DNA from: Sulfurimonas sp.
Lineage (GTDB): Bacteria > Campylobacterota > Campylobacteria > Campylobacterales > Sulfurimonadaceae
DNA: 64,000 nucleotides
Direction: 5' to 3'
Assembly (NCBI RefSeq): GCF_028714975.1
Contig: NZ_JAQTLH010000002.1
Span: 1-64,000, forward strand
The notes beneath the pieces were generated by a model that had not been told where the DNA came from, made no database searches, and saw only the letters and a program-made list of their open reading frames with translations. Numbering within the stretch: position 1 is the first letter of the stretch; each line of letters opens with the position of its first letter. Positions 45,920 to 55,681 of this stretch are shown here, piece after piece. The translations under genes and the position numbers were made by a program.

Positions 45920-47505
45920 TTTTCCTCTTTTTTGCTATCTGTAGTAATCATAATCGCATCTTTAGCATTAAGCATAACTTTTTCAGAAAGACCTTGATAA
46001 CCTAAATCTGATAAAGATAGGTCTTTTTTGTCTTTTCTAATAATGTGCGGTTCTATTACAATAACAAGCTCTTGAGTAATTTTTTGTTTATTCTCATATT
46101 TAAACAGATAGTTTAAAATAGGGATATCACCTAAAATAGGAACTTTATTTTTGTTTATATTATTACTTGTGTTAATTAATCCGCCTAAAATAATACGGTT
46201 TCCGTCTTTTACGGTTACAACAGACGATAGTTGGCGACGGCGAAGGTCAGGCGGCATAGTTCTATCTGCAGCTGCAACACTAGAAACATCTGATGTCGTT
46301 TCAGACAAAGAAGGGTTTATTTTTAGCGTAATGGTATTATCACCTGAAATTTCAGGAGTAATATCTAAAAGAACACCGGCAAAAACCGACTGAAGATCTT
46401 CACTTGTACTTTGCGTTCCGCTTGTTCCGGTTGCCAAAGTTTGTGTACTTATTATTTTATAAAAGTACTCCGTACCGGCAGTAATAAGCGCCGGTTGATT
46501 GTTTAATGTCAAAACTTTTGGATTTGAGATTGAAGTTACATCTCCTTGAGTTTTAAGAAATTTTATAACTTCGTTTAATTTCCCGCTAGCGCTCAGCTTT
46601 ATAAGGTGAGAGTTTTCAGCAGCTCCGCCGCCCGCGATTGCCGTCGTAATCTTATCATCTTTAAATTCTGATACATTTTTATGAAACAGCTTATCAATAC
46701 TCATATCTATATCTTGAAGTTTATATAGCTGAGACCAATCAACACCGGTAGTTTTACCGTCACTAAGAGTTACAGAGAGCAGTTGAACATCTATTAAAAC
46801 TTGAAGTTGTACTTTGTCTTGAAGTTTTTTAAGATATTGTTCAAATCTCTCCATCTGTTTAACTGTTGCCGTAACAGTGATAATACCGGCATTTTTATTT
46901 ATTATCGGAGCTTGTGCTTTGTATACATCTTGCGGTCTGTTTAAAACTTCTTGAAATTCCAAATCTAGCTGATGCCAAAATGCTACTTCATCTTTGCTGT
47001 CTATTTTCATGCCTGATTTACCTGCGGCTCCTCCGCCAAGCTCTTGAGAAGCAGTTGTAGTCGTTGTCGTTCCTGTTGTAGAAGTTGTTTTACCGGCTCC
47101 TTCTGAGGAGAGTGTTATGTTTGTCTTGGATTCACTTTTTCTTTGCGAAAGAATATAGTCAACATTAAACATTCTAGTTTCAAGATATGAGATTTTTAAA
47201 ATGTTGTTTTCAAGAGTGTATGCAAGATTATTCTCTTTTAAGATAAGGTGAAAAACTTCATCTACAGTTAAGTTGTTTAGATTTGTTTTATTCAAATTAC
47301 TGTTTAAGAACTCTTGAGCATCCGGATCGGTAACGATAATACTAAATTGACACACATCACTAAGTTGTTCTATGAAATCTATTATTTTAGTGTTTTTCGT
47401 TGAGCTAATGCTAAATAGTTCATAAGAACAATCGGCCGCAAAAGTATTGCTTGAAAGTAGAAACGCTAAAAGCGTTGAGTACATTGTTGTTTTTATAAGT
47501 TTCAT
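45916..47505 (-). CDS. mshL: Pilus secretin (MshL/PilQ type)
   Basis: The 529-residue protein has a signal peptide (LLAFLLSSNTFA), an N-terminal STN-like domain (CQFSIIVTDPDAQEF), a Ser/Thr/Gly-rich linker, an N1-like domain (VTATVKQMERFEQYL) and a C-terminal secretin domain with QELVIVIEPHII. It forms the outer-membrane ring through which the pilus passes. No lipobox is seen, so a separate pilotin may be used. It sits between the mshK-like and mshM-like genes. Confidence 0.9.
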   Translation of the reverse strand: MKLIKTTMYSTLLAFLLSSNTFAADCSYELFSISSTKNTKIIDFIEQLSDVCQFSIIVTDPDAQEFLNSNLNKTNLNNLTVDEVFHLILKENNLAYTLENNILKISYLETRMFNVDYILSQRKSESKTNITLSSEGAGKTTSTTGTTTTTTASQELGGGAAGKSGMKIDSKDEVAFWHQLDLEFQEVLNRPQDVYKAQAPIINKNAGIITVTATVKQMERFEQYLKKLQDKVQLQVLIDVQLLSVTLSDGKTTGVDWSQLYKLQDIDMSIDKLFHKNVSEFKDDKITTAIAGGGAAENSHLIKLSASGKLNEVIKFLKTQGDVTSISNPKVLTLNNQPALITAGTEYFYKIISTQTLATGTSGTQSTSEDLQSVFAGVLLDITPEISGDNTITLKINPSLSETTSDVSSVAAADRTMPPDLRRRQLSSVVTVKDGNRIILGGLINTSNNINKNKVPILGDIPILNYLFKYENKQKITQELVIVIEPHIIRKDKKDLSLSDLGYQGLSEKVMLNAKDAIMITTDSKKEEN

Positions 47506-47514
47506 GAATCTGCC

Positions 47515-47991
47515 CTACTTATTTTTGAATTTTAGAGTTGGTGTTTTACTATATGTTGATAAGATAAGCTCTTTATCACCTTTTTTTAGAGTTACGGTAG
47601 TTTTACTAATGTCAACTATCGTGTAACTGCTAACTTTATCACTTATTTTATACCAATTGCCGTCAATCATAGCCGAAGAATTAATGATTGTATTTAAGCT
47701 TAACTCATCTTTTTTGGTACCGCTTTTATCAGACTTGGAGGTATTGGAGTCGACACAAACCGGTTTTAAAGCGGGAGCTGCAATTTGCGGTGTAGCAGCA
47801 ACCGCTCCCTCTTTTTTGTCGGCTCTACTCTTTTGCAAGAAAATAAAAGGATCCTCAATATTTAAAATCTCCACGCCTTTTCTCGGCGGTTTAATTGCTT
47901 CTATTTGTTGATCAACCCACTCCAGCTCACTAACAGCCAAGAGAGTAGTGCTTAGAAAAAGTGCAACCAGCGTTATTAATGTTGTTTTCAT
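47515..47991 (-). CDS. Exported PilP/MshK-like protein
   Basis: I start at 47991, which gives a signal peptide (KTTLITLVALFLSTTLLA) and a TGATG-type 4-base overlap with the previous gene. The 158-residue protein has a linker, then a C-terminal SH3-like beta part (MIDGNWYKISDKVSSYTIVDISKTTVTLKKGDKEL) like the homology region of PilP or GspC. It would link the inner-membrane complex to the secretin. Its place before the secretin gene matches mshK. Confidence 0.72.
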   Translation of the reverse strand: MKTTLITLVALFLSTTLLAVSELEWVDQQIEAIKPPRKGVEILNIEDPFIFLQKSRADKKEGAVAATPQIAAPALKPVCVDSNTSKSDKSGTKKDELSLNTIINSSAMIDGNWYKISDKVSSYTIVDISKTTVTLKKGDKELILSTYSKTPTLKFKNK

Positions 47992-48629
47992 CGGTAAGTA
48001 ATCCCCCAAACTGAAATGTTAATATCACTGTTTAGCGCATTTTGTGCTTTTATACTAAAGTCATGTATATCAACAACTAATTCACTCTGTTCCAGAGAGT
48101 TTATAAACTTAACGGTATCTAAATAATTACCTTTGACTTCAAGAGAAATATCTAAAACATGACCAAAAGCAGAGCTGTTATTCTCCGAATAGCTATTTGC
48201 AAAGTTAATTATATGAATATCGTGTTTTTTTGCATTTATGGATATAGAGTTAAGATATGCTCCCCATGCTTTTTCATCATAGATAAGTGAAGATATCGTT
48301 TCTATTTTGTTCTTTATATAGCTGTTTTTATTTTTTTGAACTACCAATTCAGCCTCAAAAGCCTTAATCTCTTGATCTAGTTTAGCCACTTTTGCTTCAG
48401 TGTTTACATTTAAGTAAATTTTATCTTCATTTATCTTTGCAGTAATATCGGTAACTTTTTTTCTTGCGTCGTTAAACTCGTTAAGAGACAAGTTATAAAA
48501 CGGATAAGCTGCAGCAAAGAGAACTGCAGCCACCATGACATATATCATATAAATATCTTTTTGAGATTTTTCCTTAAAAAAATTATCGATTTTATGTAAG
48601 GTATTTTCTATCATCAGTTTGAAATTCAT
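47988..48629 (-). CDS. PilO/MshJ-like inner-membrane protein
   Basis: The 213-residue protein has one membrane helix near residues 27-46 (IYMIYVMVAAVLFAAAYPF), a coiled coil (INEDKIYLNVNTEAKVAKLDQEIKAFE is its core) and a C-terminal ferredoxin-like part (LEVKGNYLDTVKFINSLEQSELVVDIHDF) as in PilO and GspM. It overlaps the mshI-like gene by 4 bases and the mshK-like gene by 4 bases. Confidence 0.75.
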   Translation of the reverse strand: MNFKLMIENTLHKIDNFFKEKSQKDIYMIYVMVAAVLFAAAYPFYNLSLNEFNDARKKVTDITAKINEDKIYLNVNTEAKVAKLDQEIKAFEAELVVQKNKNSYIKNKIETISSLIYDEKAWGAYLNSISINAKKHDIHIINFANSYSENNSSAFGHVLDISLEVKGNYLDTVKFINSLEQSELVVDIHDFSIKAQNALNSDINISVWGITYR

Positions 48630-50173
48630 AATAGATTCACTTTCAACTCACCAAGGTATAGTTTCGTTTTCTCTTCATATGATATATCATCTATAGAGAA
48701 ATGAAACTTTCCTTCATAAGTTTTTGTAAGATATTTAATCATATCTGTGATTTTTTTATCATCAGATGATGCCAATTTTAGACTCAACTCTTTCTTTGTA
48801 CCACTTTTATTTGTCTTTTCTGCATATAAAGCTGATTCCAACTTTACATTGAATTTATTTAAATCTTTTGTAAGCATATGTATAAGATCTGCTTTCATCG
48901 GATAGTTAACTTTAACATCATGAATTTTTATAAGTGTATTTTTCTTTTCAACATACTCTTGTTCTTCATGTGCTACTAATTTTGAAACTCTATCTTTGTC
49001 TGCTTCTTTGCTTTTTAAGGTAGCTTCTCTTACTATTTTAGTGTTATGAAGAGTTCCATACTCATCTTCGAGAAGCTTGTATTGCAGTGATTGAGCATAT
49101 GTAAGTGTCCAATAAGAAACCGGGTATGCAAAAGCAAGCACAAGTGAAGCAACGGCAAGTAAGATGGCACGACCGCTCTCTCTCTTCGCAAATTCAGGTG
49201 GACGGTGATAAGTCGTAAAGTTACAATCATAACCGTCTTTTTCTAAAATAGTAGCATAGACGTGCATAAGAGAATGAAGATGATCGATATGATTCTCTTT
49301 GTTTTCAAATCCGTAATCAAAATCGAAACTTCTGCTTCTGATGCTTAGCTCTACTTCCGCCATTTCATCTAGTTTAGTTGTGGTATGAAGTTGAGAATCT
49401 ATAAATATACAATCTATCTTATCTATATTTAAAGCTCTTTTTACATATGTCAAAATATCATTGATATTTGCAAATATCTCTTTGTAGAGCTTGATTATGT
49501 GTGTTTTATAGTTGCTATCGGTAGTTTTTAAATCTTCGCGCGATAGAAAATTGATAAAATCTTCATATTCGACCATCTCACCGTATATTTCACAAAATCT
49601 CTCATGCATTTGCGGGAATGAATAATTTATAGACTTAGTATATATGAAGTTTTTTTCATTATAAATAGTAATAAAAGTGTCATTTTCCTGAAAATAGATG
49701 AAACAGTGAACACCGCTTTCTACTAAAATCTCTTTTGCGTAAAGTGATTTAAAAAGTAACGGCGAAGGTATGATGTAATCAATATATTTAACTTTTTCAA
49801 TTGCATTTTTAAAAGTATCATCAACCGTTAAAGGATCAATTATAAATATATGAAAATTTCTGTTGTCTTCATCGAATTTATTGAAAGTTTCAACAAATTG
49901 CATCTGATACATTATGGCCTGATCAAGTCCAAGTTCTTCATATGCTTTATTGTAAATAGCATCATATAAATCATCTTCTGGAATATTTTTACTTATAGCA
50001 ATATAGCTATTTATAAAACTTTTTGTATTCAGATAAGAGATTACATACTGCTCTTTAGAGTAGATTGGGGATGTTGTTTCATTTAAAAAATTTGAAACCG
50101 CATTTACATATGTGTTCTTGTATGGATTGATAGAAAGCACACTGGAGAAAGAGTGTTGTTCTTTTTTACTCAT
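48626..50173 (-). CDS. PilM-PilN-like fusion protein (MshI-like)
   Basis: The first 320 or so residues form a cytosolic part with alternating strands and helices that may be a diverged PilM-type actin-like fold. One membrane helix follows (ILLAVASLVLAFAYPVSYW near 338-356), then a coiled coil and a PilN-like end (VKLESALYAEKT, KLYLGELKVNLL). A fusion of PilM and PilN functions would explain the lack of separate genes. At 515 residues it is the largest inner-membrane component. It is the first msh-type gene, 11 bases after the Pgp1-like gene. Confidence 0.7.
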   Translation of the reverse strand: MSKKEQHSFSSVLSINPYKNTYVNAVSNFLNETTSPIYSKEQYVISYLNTKSFINSYIAISKNIPEDDLYDAIYNKAYEELGLDQAIMYQMQFVETFNKFDEDNRNFHIFIIDPLTVDDTFKNAIEKVKYIDYIIPSPLLFKSLYAKEILVESGVHCFIYFQENDTFITIYNEKNFIYTKSINYSFPQMHERFCEIYGEMVEYEDFINFLSREDLKTTDSNYKTHIIKLYKEIFANINDILTYVKRALNIDKIDCIFIDSQLHTTTKLDEMAEVELSIRSRSFDFDYGFENKENHIDHLHSLMHVYATILEKDGYDCNFTTYHRPPEFAKRESGRAILLAVASLVLAFAYPVSYWTLTYAQSLQYKLLEDEYGTLHNTKIVREATLKSKEADKDRVSKLVAHEEQEYVEKKNTLIKIHDVKVNYPMKADLIHMLTKDLNKFNVKLESALYAEKTNKSGTKKELSLKLASSDDKKITDMIKYLTKTYEGKFHFSIDDISYEEKTKLYLGELKVNLL

Positions 50174-50184
50174 TTTTCATAATC

Positions 50185-51489
50185 CTATCTAAAATGAATT
50201 TTGGACATAAAACAAAATTCATCATTTTTGTAAAACTCAACCCTGTAAACTTTGTCGTGAGTATCAATTGCGTATCTTTTGTCGAAATCTTTAAGCTTTA
50301 AGCTTATACCGCTTTCGTCAATAGAATCTTTTGCTTTAAACCCAATTACATTTACACGATAACCATCTCGCTTAACAATATTAAAATCGTCATTTACAAC
50401 AATATCTGAAGTTTTATTTAAAGAAACTTTATTTCCGTCAATAATAACATCAAATTTGTTTTGACTTTCACACAACTCTACCAATTCAAAGTATTGCGGA
50501 GTAAGTGAAGTGATTTTTTGGTTACCTACGTAAACAACAAAATTTTCACCCTCTTTAACAACGCTTCCCAGCGGATTAGAGAACTTAAATATATTACCCT
50601 TTGATTTTATCGGAATAAAGCTTAAAGATTTTTTTATATCAGTTAAATCGATAGATATATTGTCATTAATGGTTAAATTACCGTAATTTTTTAGTAATGC
50701 ATCTATATTTTCTTCGGTTAAATCAAATTTTCTTGAAAAAGATATATTCATTATATTCATAAATTCTTCAATTGCCAAAAGATGATAAAATACTTTTTGA
50801 GATAAGGAGGGCAGATTTTTACTGCTCTCTATTGCAAAAGCCGGTTTATTGTTAGTAACGGCAAAATATGTAAGCGAGAGTTGCATCGCTTCATCATCAA
50901 ATTTAGTATTAGTATTTTTTACATCGAAAGTATGATGCTCTTTGATTAGTTTTTTATTTATTCCATCTTTAACATTAAGAGCAATTTTGCTTAAATCACC
51001 AAACGGTTGGCTTTTGTTTAAGTCACATTGATCAATTACACATGTTTGACCCCAAGCATTTGCATTAAAAATACTTCCTTTATCTGTTTTTCTATAAAAT
51101 CCGTTTCCGTCATGCAGATTTAAAACTAAAGATACATTTTTTTGGAGAATTATTTTTTTGACCTCTTGGATAACCTCTTTATCTTTATCCTTATCCTCAA
51201 TAATAGAGAATTTTCTATTCATATCTCCATGAATACCTCTGGCATTTTTTTGGATACTCTCTTGATTTAGGTTCGGTACTATCCAGACATTTTTTGAATT
51301 TATCTTATAATGAGTTGCCAAAATTGAAGCGGAAAAGTACCCACCCGGTTCATCTCCGTGGATACCTCCAATAACAAGAAGTGTCGTATTTGAGTCACTG
51401 TTTTGTTTTTTAATTAATTGAACATCTGCATACAAAGAGATAAAAGAGATGCTCACTATAAAAAAAATTTTTATTAAAATCCGGTTCAC
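50185..51489 (-). CDS. pgp1: Periplasmic peptidoglycan carboxypeptidase, Pgp1/Csd4 type (M99)
   Basis: The 434-residue exported enzyme (start GTG, signal ILIKIFFIVSISFISLYA) matches the M99 DL-carboxypeptidase that trims muropeptide tripeptides to dipeptides and sets helical shape in Campylobacter and Helicobacter. Zinc and active-site motifs are present: GGIHGDEPGG near residue 41 and VLNLHDGNGFYRK near 123, with FAIESSKNLPS later. The length is near that of Csd4. The gene follows the Pgp2-like gene by 12 bases. Confidence 0.88.
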   Translation of the reverse strand: MNRILIKIFFIVSISFISLYADVQLIKKQNSDSNTTLLVIGGIHGDEPGGYFSASILATHYKINSKNVWIVPNLNQESIQKNARGIHGDMNRKFSIIEDKDKDKEVIQEVKKIILQKNVSLVLNLHDGNGFYRKTDKGSIFNANAWGQTCVIDQCDLNKSQPFGDLSKIALNVKDGINKKLIKEHHTFDVKNTNTKFDDEAMQLSLTYFAVTNNKPAFAIESSKNLPSLSQKVFYHLLAIEEFMNIMNISFSRKFDLTEENIDALLKNYGNLTINDNISIDLTDIKKSLSFIPIKSKGNIFKFSNPLGSVVKEGENFVVYVGNQKITSLTPQYFELVELCESQNKFDVIIDGNKVSLNKTSDIVVNDDFNIVKRDGYRVNVIGFKAKDSIDESGISLKLKDFDKRYAIDTHDKVYRVEFYKNDEFCFMSKIHFR

Positions 51490-51501
51490 AAAAAATACTT
51501 T

Positions 51502-52470
51502 TTATTTTTCTGTAAGAATACGAATCTTGTTACTTTTATCAAGTTCTACGATAAGTGTTTTATCGCCTTCAAATTTAAAGGTATCAGATTTATAAAACTC
51601 TTTAAAGTTAATTTGATAAATATTTGAAGTGTTAGGGTAGGGGAAAATATTTATATTATTAAAAACGATACTTTTTCTCTCATTCTTTTGAAAGATTCTA
51701 GCTTTATAGCTCTTAAAATCTTTGAAGTTCATCCCGTCATCTTTTACAAATTCATTTGAATAGAAGCTGAGATATCCGTTGATATCATCATATATCCAGT
51801 TATATCTCCATGCATATAGTTGTGCCAGTATAGTTGCTAATGCCTTTTTTGATACATCCTGCTTTACTTTTGTATCATTTATAATAAGTATAGTTTTTGA
51901 AATATCAATATTTCTATCCAAGCACTCGATACTTGAGTTATTAATCGCTATGCATCCTCTTGTAAAATCATCTCTTGATTGATTGGTTGGAAGTCCGTGG
52001 ATCCATATACCATCGCCGTCTCTGCCTCTGTAAGAGTCATAAAGATTTGGATAAGATGTTACAAATGCCAAGGGACCGTAAAACGAATCTAGCTTAGTAT
52101 TTTTAGAGAGTTTTTTAGTTATTTGATAAATTCCGATTGGAGTTTTTAAATCTCCCTCTTTTATTTTATCGCCTTTGTGTTTTCCGGTAAAAGCATCGTA
52201 TGCTTTTTTATGTTTAAAGTCCTTATTTTTATCAAGCGAGTAGAGATCAAGCTTTGATTTTGACTTATCGCATGTAAGAATATTTGAATATGCTTCAATA
52301 TAACCAAAAGTCGTATCTTTATTTTTTAAGATATCGTTCCAATACTCCTCTTTTGCCAACTCTTTGTCCATCTGCTTTTCAATATCTGCAATCCCGTTAA
52401 TCCTATAGTTTGTGAGAATATTATCTGCAAAAATATTTGTTAAAATAAGTAGTAGTAGTATATATTTCAT
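51502..52470 (-). CDS. pgp2: L,D-carboxypeptidase/transpeptidase-fold enzyme, Pgp2/Csd6 type
   Basis: The 322-residue exported protein has a YkuD domain in the middle: KEGDLKTPIGIYQIT, IWIHGLPTNQSRDDFTRGCIAINN with catalytic His and Cys, followed by an NTF2-like C-terminal part (YAWRYNWIYDDINGYLSFYS). This is the layout of Csd6/Pgp2, which trims tetrapeptides to tripeptides, the step before Pgp1. The gene overlaps era by 4 bases. Confidence 0.87.
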   Translation of the reverse strand: MKYILLLLILTNIFADNILTNYRINGIADIEKQMDKELAKEEYWNDILKNKDTTFGYIEAYSNILTCDKSKSKLDLYSLDKNKDFKHKKAYDAFTGKHKGDKIKEGDLKTPIGIYQITKKLSKNTKLDSFYGPLAFVTSYPNLYDSYRGRDGDGIWIHGLPTNQSRDDFTRGCIAINNSSIECLDRNIDISKTILIINDTKVKQDVSKKALATILAQLYAWRYNWIYDDINGYLSFYSNEFVKDDGMNFKDFKSYKARIFQKNERKSIVFNNINIFPYPNTSNIYQINFKEFYKSDTFKFEGDKTLIVELDKSNKIRILTEK

Positions 52471-53345
52471 GAAGTGTAACCTATCTCTTGTAAATATGAT
52501 TTATCTTTGCTCCATCCTTTTTTTACAACAACTTGTAAATCAAGATAGACTTTTTTACTGCTTAGAGCTTCTATCTTCTCTCTGGAGTATTTCCCTATTC
52601 TTTTAATCGCTTCGCCGCCGCGACCGATGATAATACCTTTTTGGGAATCTTTTTCTACAATGATAGTTGCTATAATTTTATCTATATTTTTCTCTTCATA
52701 TATTTTATCAATAATAACATCAGATTCGTAAGGTATCTCATCACTTACATTTTGAAATATGCCTTCTCTTATAAATCCGGCATATATATCACGAACAAGT
52801 TCACTTGTTAAATCCTCGGGATCATAAAGAAACGGGGACTCTGGTAAAAGTTTTGATATCGTCTCGAGCAGATCTTTATGACCGACTTTTTTAGGTACCG
52901 CCATTGGAATAAGTGCTTCAAAGCCGTCTGAAAATTGATTGTACTGCGCTATTTTTTTAAAAAGTTTTTCTTGCGATACCTGATCTATTTTACTTAAAAC
53001 TATTATGTGTTTAATTTTTGAACCGTTTAGTTTTAAAAATTTTTCATAGTTTTCAACGCTATCCGTAACGGGAGCCAAATAAACTATCAAATCACAATCA
53101 CCCATAGCTTTAAGCGCTTCATCAAGCATAAATTGATTTAAAACTTTTTCTCTCTCATGCAATCCCGGAGTGTCGACAAAAATAATTTGAGTATTATCAT
53201 GCATCACTATTGCATTTGATCTTTTTCTTGTTGCATTGGCTTTTTGGCTTACCATTGCGATATTTTCACCTAAGAGTGAATTCATAAGTGTACTTTTTCC
53301 TGCATTTGGACGGCCTATCAATGATACGAAGCCTGCTTTAGTCAT
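52467..53345 (-). CDS. era: GTPase Era
   Basis: This GTPase helps 30S assembly. The 292-residue protein has G1 GRPNAGKSTL, G3 DTPG, G4 LSKID and a C-terminal KH domain (KGIIIGRGGEAIKRIGKYSREKIE). It follows hslU by 9 bases. The argG-rplI-hslV-hslU-era order is also known to me in Campylobacter. Confidence 0.95.
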   Translation of the reverse strand: MTKAGFVSLIGRPNAGKSTLMNSLLGENIAMVSQKANATRKRSNAIVMHDNTQIIFVDTPGLHEREKVLNQFMLDEALKAMGDCDLIVYLAPVTDSVENYEKFLKLNGSKIKHIIVLSKIDQVSQEKLFKKIAQYNQFSDGFEALIPMAVPKKVGHKDLLETISKLLPESPFLYDPEDLTSELVRDIYAGFIREGIFQNVSDEIPYESDVIIDKIYEEKNIDKIIATIIVEKDSQKGIIIGRGGEAIKRIGKYSREKIEALSSKKVYLDLQVVVKKGWSKDKSYLQEIGYTS

Positions 53346-53354
53346 ATTTTTTTC

Positions 53355-54683
53355 CTATAAGATATATCTTGAGAGGTCATTGTTCTCAACAACAACATCA
53401 AGTTTTTCATGTACTAGCTCTGCGGTGACGACAAACTCTCTGTCCTTGTACTCATCCGCATTAAAACTTACATCTTCTAAAACTTTTTCAATTACGGTAT
53501 GAAGTCTTCTGGCACCTATATCTTCCGTAATTTCATTTGCTCTATGAGTTAATTTTGCAATTGCTTTGATTGCTTCATCTTCAAATATCAGCTTCATTCC
53601 CTCTGTGCTTAAAAGGGCTTCATATTGATTTAGCAAAGAATTTTTTGTTTGAGTAAGTATTTTATATAGTGTATCTTCCGTTAAAGATTCAAGTTCAACT
53701 CTTAGCGGAAATCTGCCTTGAAGTTCGGGAATCAAATCGCTTGGTTTACATAAGTGAAATGCGCCTGCTGCAATAAAGAGAATATGGTCAGTATTTATAA
53801 CGCCGTATTTTGTACTCACGCTGCTGCCCTCAACGATAGGAAGCAAGTCGCGCTGCACTCCCTCTTTGCTTGGGTCGTTTCTACCTTGAGATTTTTCGCT
53901 TATAGCGATTTTATCAATCTCGTCGAGAAAAATTATTCCGCCGTTCTCGGCTCGTCTTAATGCTTCGGCATGGATGTTTGTAGAGTCAAGAAGTTTTGCG
54001 CCGGCTTCAGTTCTTAAGATGGATTTTGCATCCCTCACCGTTACATCTTTTTTGTTATCCTCTTTGCTCATTTGAGAAAATACTTTAGAGAAAGATTCCT
54101 GAACTTTTGCCATTTCGGGAGGAAGATTTGTGTCGTTAAACTCTACATGTATCTTTTGTACTTCAAGCTGTATGATTTTATCGTCCATCTCACCTGAGAG
54201 AACTCTATCTTCCATCGCTTTTAAAAGTCTTTGATAATCATCTTTTTTAGATTCACTTGCACTCTCAGGAAGAGGCGGGAGAAGTTTTTCAACTATTTTG
54301 TTTAAGACATAGTTTTCTATTTTTTCTCTATTTTCTTCCTCTTTTTCAGCCTTGACTATAGTAATGGAAGCAACGACTAAATCTCTAATCATAGATTCGA
54401 CATCACGACCGACAAAACCGACTTCAGTGTATTTGCTTGCTTCAACTTTGATAAAAGGAACTTTCATCATTTTTGCAAGTCTTCTTGAAATCTCTGTTTT
54501 ACCGACGCCCGTTGAGCCTATCATAAGTATGTTTTTTGGTGTTATGTCGTTTTGAAGTTCTTGACTTAACTGCATTCTTCTGTATCTTGTTCTAAGAGCA
54601 AGAGCAATGGTCTTTTTGGCATTGTGTTGTGAAATAACATATTTGTCTAAGTACTCAACAATCTCTTTTGGCGTTAAATTCAC
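53355..54683 (-). CDS. hslU: HslUV protease ATPase subunit
   Basis: The 442-residue AAA+ unfoldase has [16 protein letters not shown], Walker [31 protein letters not shown], Walker [13 protein letters not shown], and the C-terminal YIL that docks into HslV. It overlaps hslV by 4 bases. Confidence 0.96.
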   Translation of the reverse strand: MNLTPKEIVEYLDKYVISQHNAKKTIALALRTRYRRMQLSQELQNDITPKNILMIGSTGVGKTEISRRLAKMMKVPFIKVEASKYTEVGFVGRDVESMIRDLVVASITIVKAEKEEENREKIENYVLNKIVEKLLPPLPESASESKKDDYQRLLKAMEDRVLSGEMDDKIIQLEVQKIHVEFNDTNLPPEMAKVQESFSKVFSQMSKEDNKKDVTVRDAKSILRTEAGAKLLDSTNIHAEALRRAENGGIIFLDEIDKIAISEKSQGRNDPSKEGVQRDLLPIVEGSSVSTKYGVINTDHILFIAAGAFHLCKPSDLIPELQGRFPLRVELESLTEDTLYKILTQTKNSLLNQYEALLSTEGMKLIFEDEAIKAIAKLTHRANEITEDIGARRLHTVIEKVLEDVSFNADEYKDREFVVTAELVHEKLDVVVENNDLSRYIL

Positions 54684-55225
54684 TTACTGTCTCCATCTAA
54701 TGTAAGAGTTTTGATGTTATGGTTGGTATATATACATAAATCGGCCGCTATGTGTAAACTCTCTTTTACAAGTTCTACTTCATCCAAAGAGGCATGTTTT
54801 TTTAGAGCGCGTGCCGCTGATATAGCAAAATTCCCGCCACTTCCTATTGAAGCAATTTCTCCGTCCTCGGGTTCAACCACATCGCCGTTTCCGGTAAGTA
54901 TGAAAATATGCTCATTGTTTAAAACAATCATCATAGCTTCAAGACGGCGAAGCACTTTGTCTTTTCTCCAAGCTTTGGAAAATTCAACAACAGATTTTAA
55001 AATATCGCCTTTTTTTGCTACTAAAAAATCTTCAAACATATCAAAAAGGTTAAATGCATCTGCCGTACTTCCGGCAAAGCCGGCTAAAATTTTGCCGTTA
55101 TAAAGCGTTCGAATCTTTGTGGCATTTCCTTTTAAAACGCTATTTCCAAAAGTGACTTGCCCGTCACCGCCGATTACAGCCTTATTTTTGCCTTTGTATG
55201 CGAGTATAGTAGTAGCGTCAAACAT
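54680..55225 (-). CDS. hslV: HslUV protease peptidase subunit
   Basis: The 181-residue threonine peptidase begins [25 protein letters not shown]. The catalytic threonine is probably residue 5, so a four-residue propeptide must be removed, not methionine alone. I recall the same start in Helicobacter Hsl[15 protein letters not shown] is the conserved later motif. The start shares a base with the rplI stop (TAATG). Confidence 0.95.
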   Translation of the reverse strand: MFDATTILAYKGKNKAVIGGDGQVTFGNSVLKGNATKIRTLYNGKILAGFAGSTADAFNLFDMFEDFLVAKKGDILKSVVEFSKAWRKDKVLRRLEAMMIVLNNEHIFILTGNGDVVEPEDGEIASIGSGGNFAISAARALKKHASLDEVELVKESLHIAADLCIYTNHNIKTLTLDGDSK

Positions 55226-55671
55226 TATTCGCCTACAACATCCACATGTAAAACGGCATGAATTCCGTGACCTAGTTTTAGGTCTAGTTTATGTTCACCG
55301 ACGCTCTTGATAGAGAGTTTGTCCGTAATATGCTTTTTGTCAATTTCAGTGTTATATTGCTCTAGCAGTGCATGAGCAACTTCATCTTTTGTTATCGAGC
55401 CGAATAAATGACCGTTTTGACCGAGTTTTTTTCTTATCAAGATTTTAGCTTTATCGAGTTTTGTTGCCAACTCTTTTAGAGATGCTATCTCTTTAGCCAA
55501 GTTCTCTGCCGCGATTCTCTCTTCTTCTTTATGCTGTGCTAAAATCTCAGTCGTTGCATGTTTAGCGAAACCTTTTGCAATGAGGAAATTTTGACCGTAA
55601 CCATCTTTTACCTCTTTAACTTCGCCTGCTTTACCTAATGTTTTTACATCTTTAATTAATAATACTTTCAT
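55225..55671 (-). CDS. rplI: Ribosomal protein bL9
   Basis: The 148-residue protein has the bL9 opening ([29 protein letters not shown] is spread over residues 2-30), a long connecting helix and a C-terminal domain with [13 protein letters not shown]. It stabilises the L1 stalk area of the 50S subunit. Confidence 0.96.
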   Translation of the reverse strand: MKVLLIKDVKTLGKAGEVKEVKDGYGQNFLIAKGFAKHATTEILAQHKEEERIAAENLAKEIASLKELATKLDKAKILIRKKLGQNGHLFGSITKDEVAHALLEQYNTEIDKKHITDKLSIKSVGEHKLDLKLGHGIHAVLHVDVVGE

Positions 55672-55681
55672 AAATATTTCC

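Noticed and set aside
54680-55225. Four-residue propeptide of HslV as novel
   Set aside because: I recall the same MF(D/E)ATT start in Helicobacter, so it is a phylum trait.
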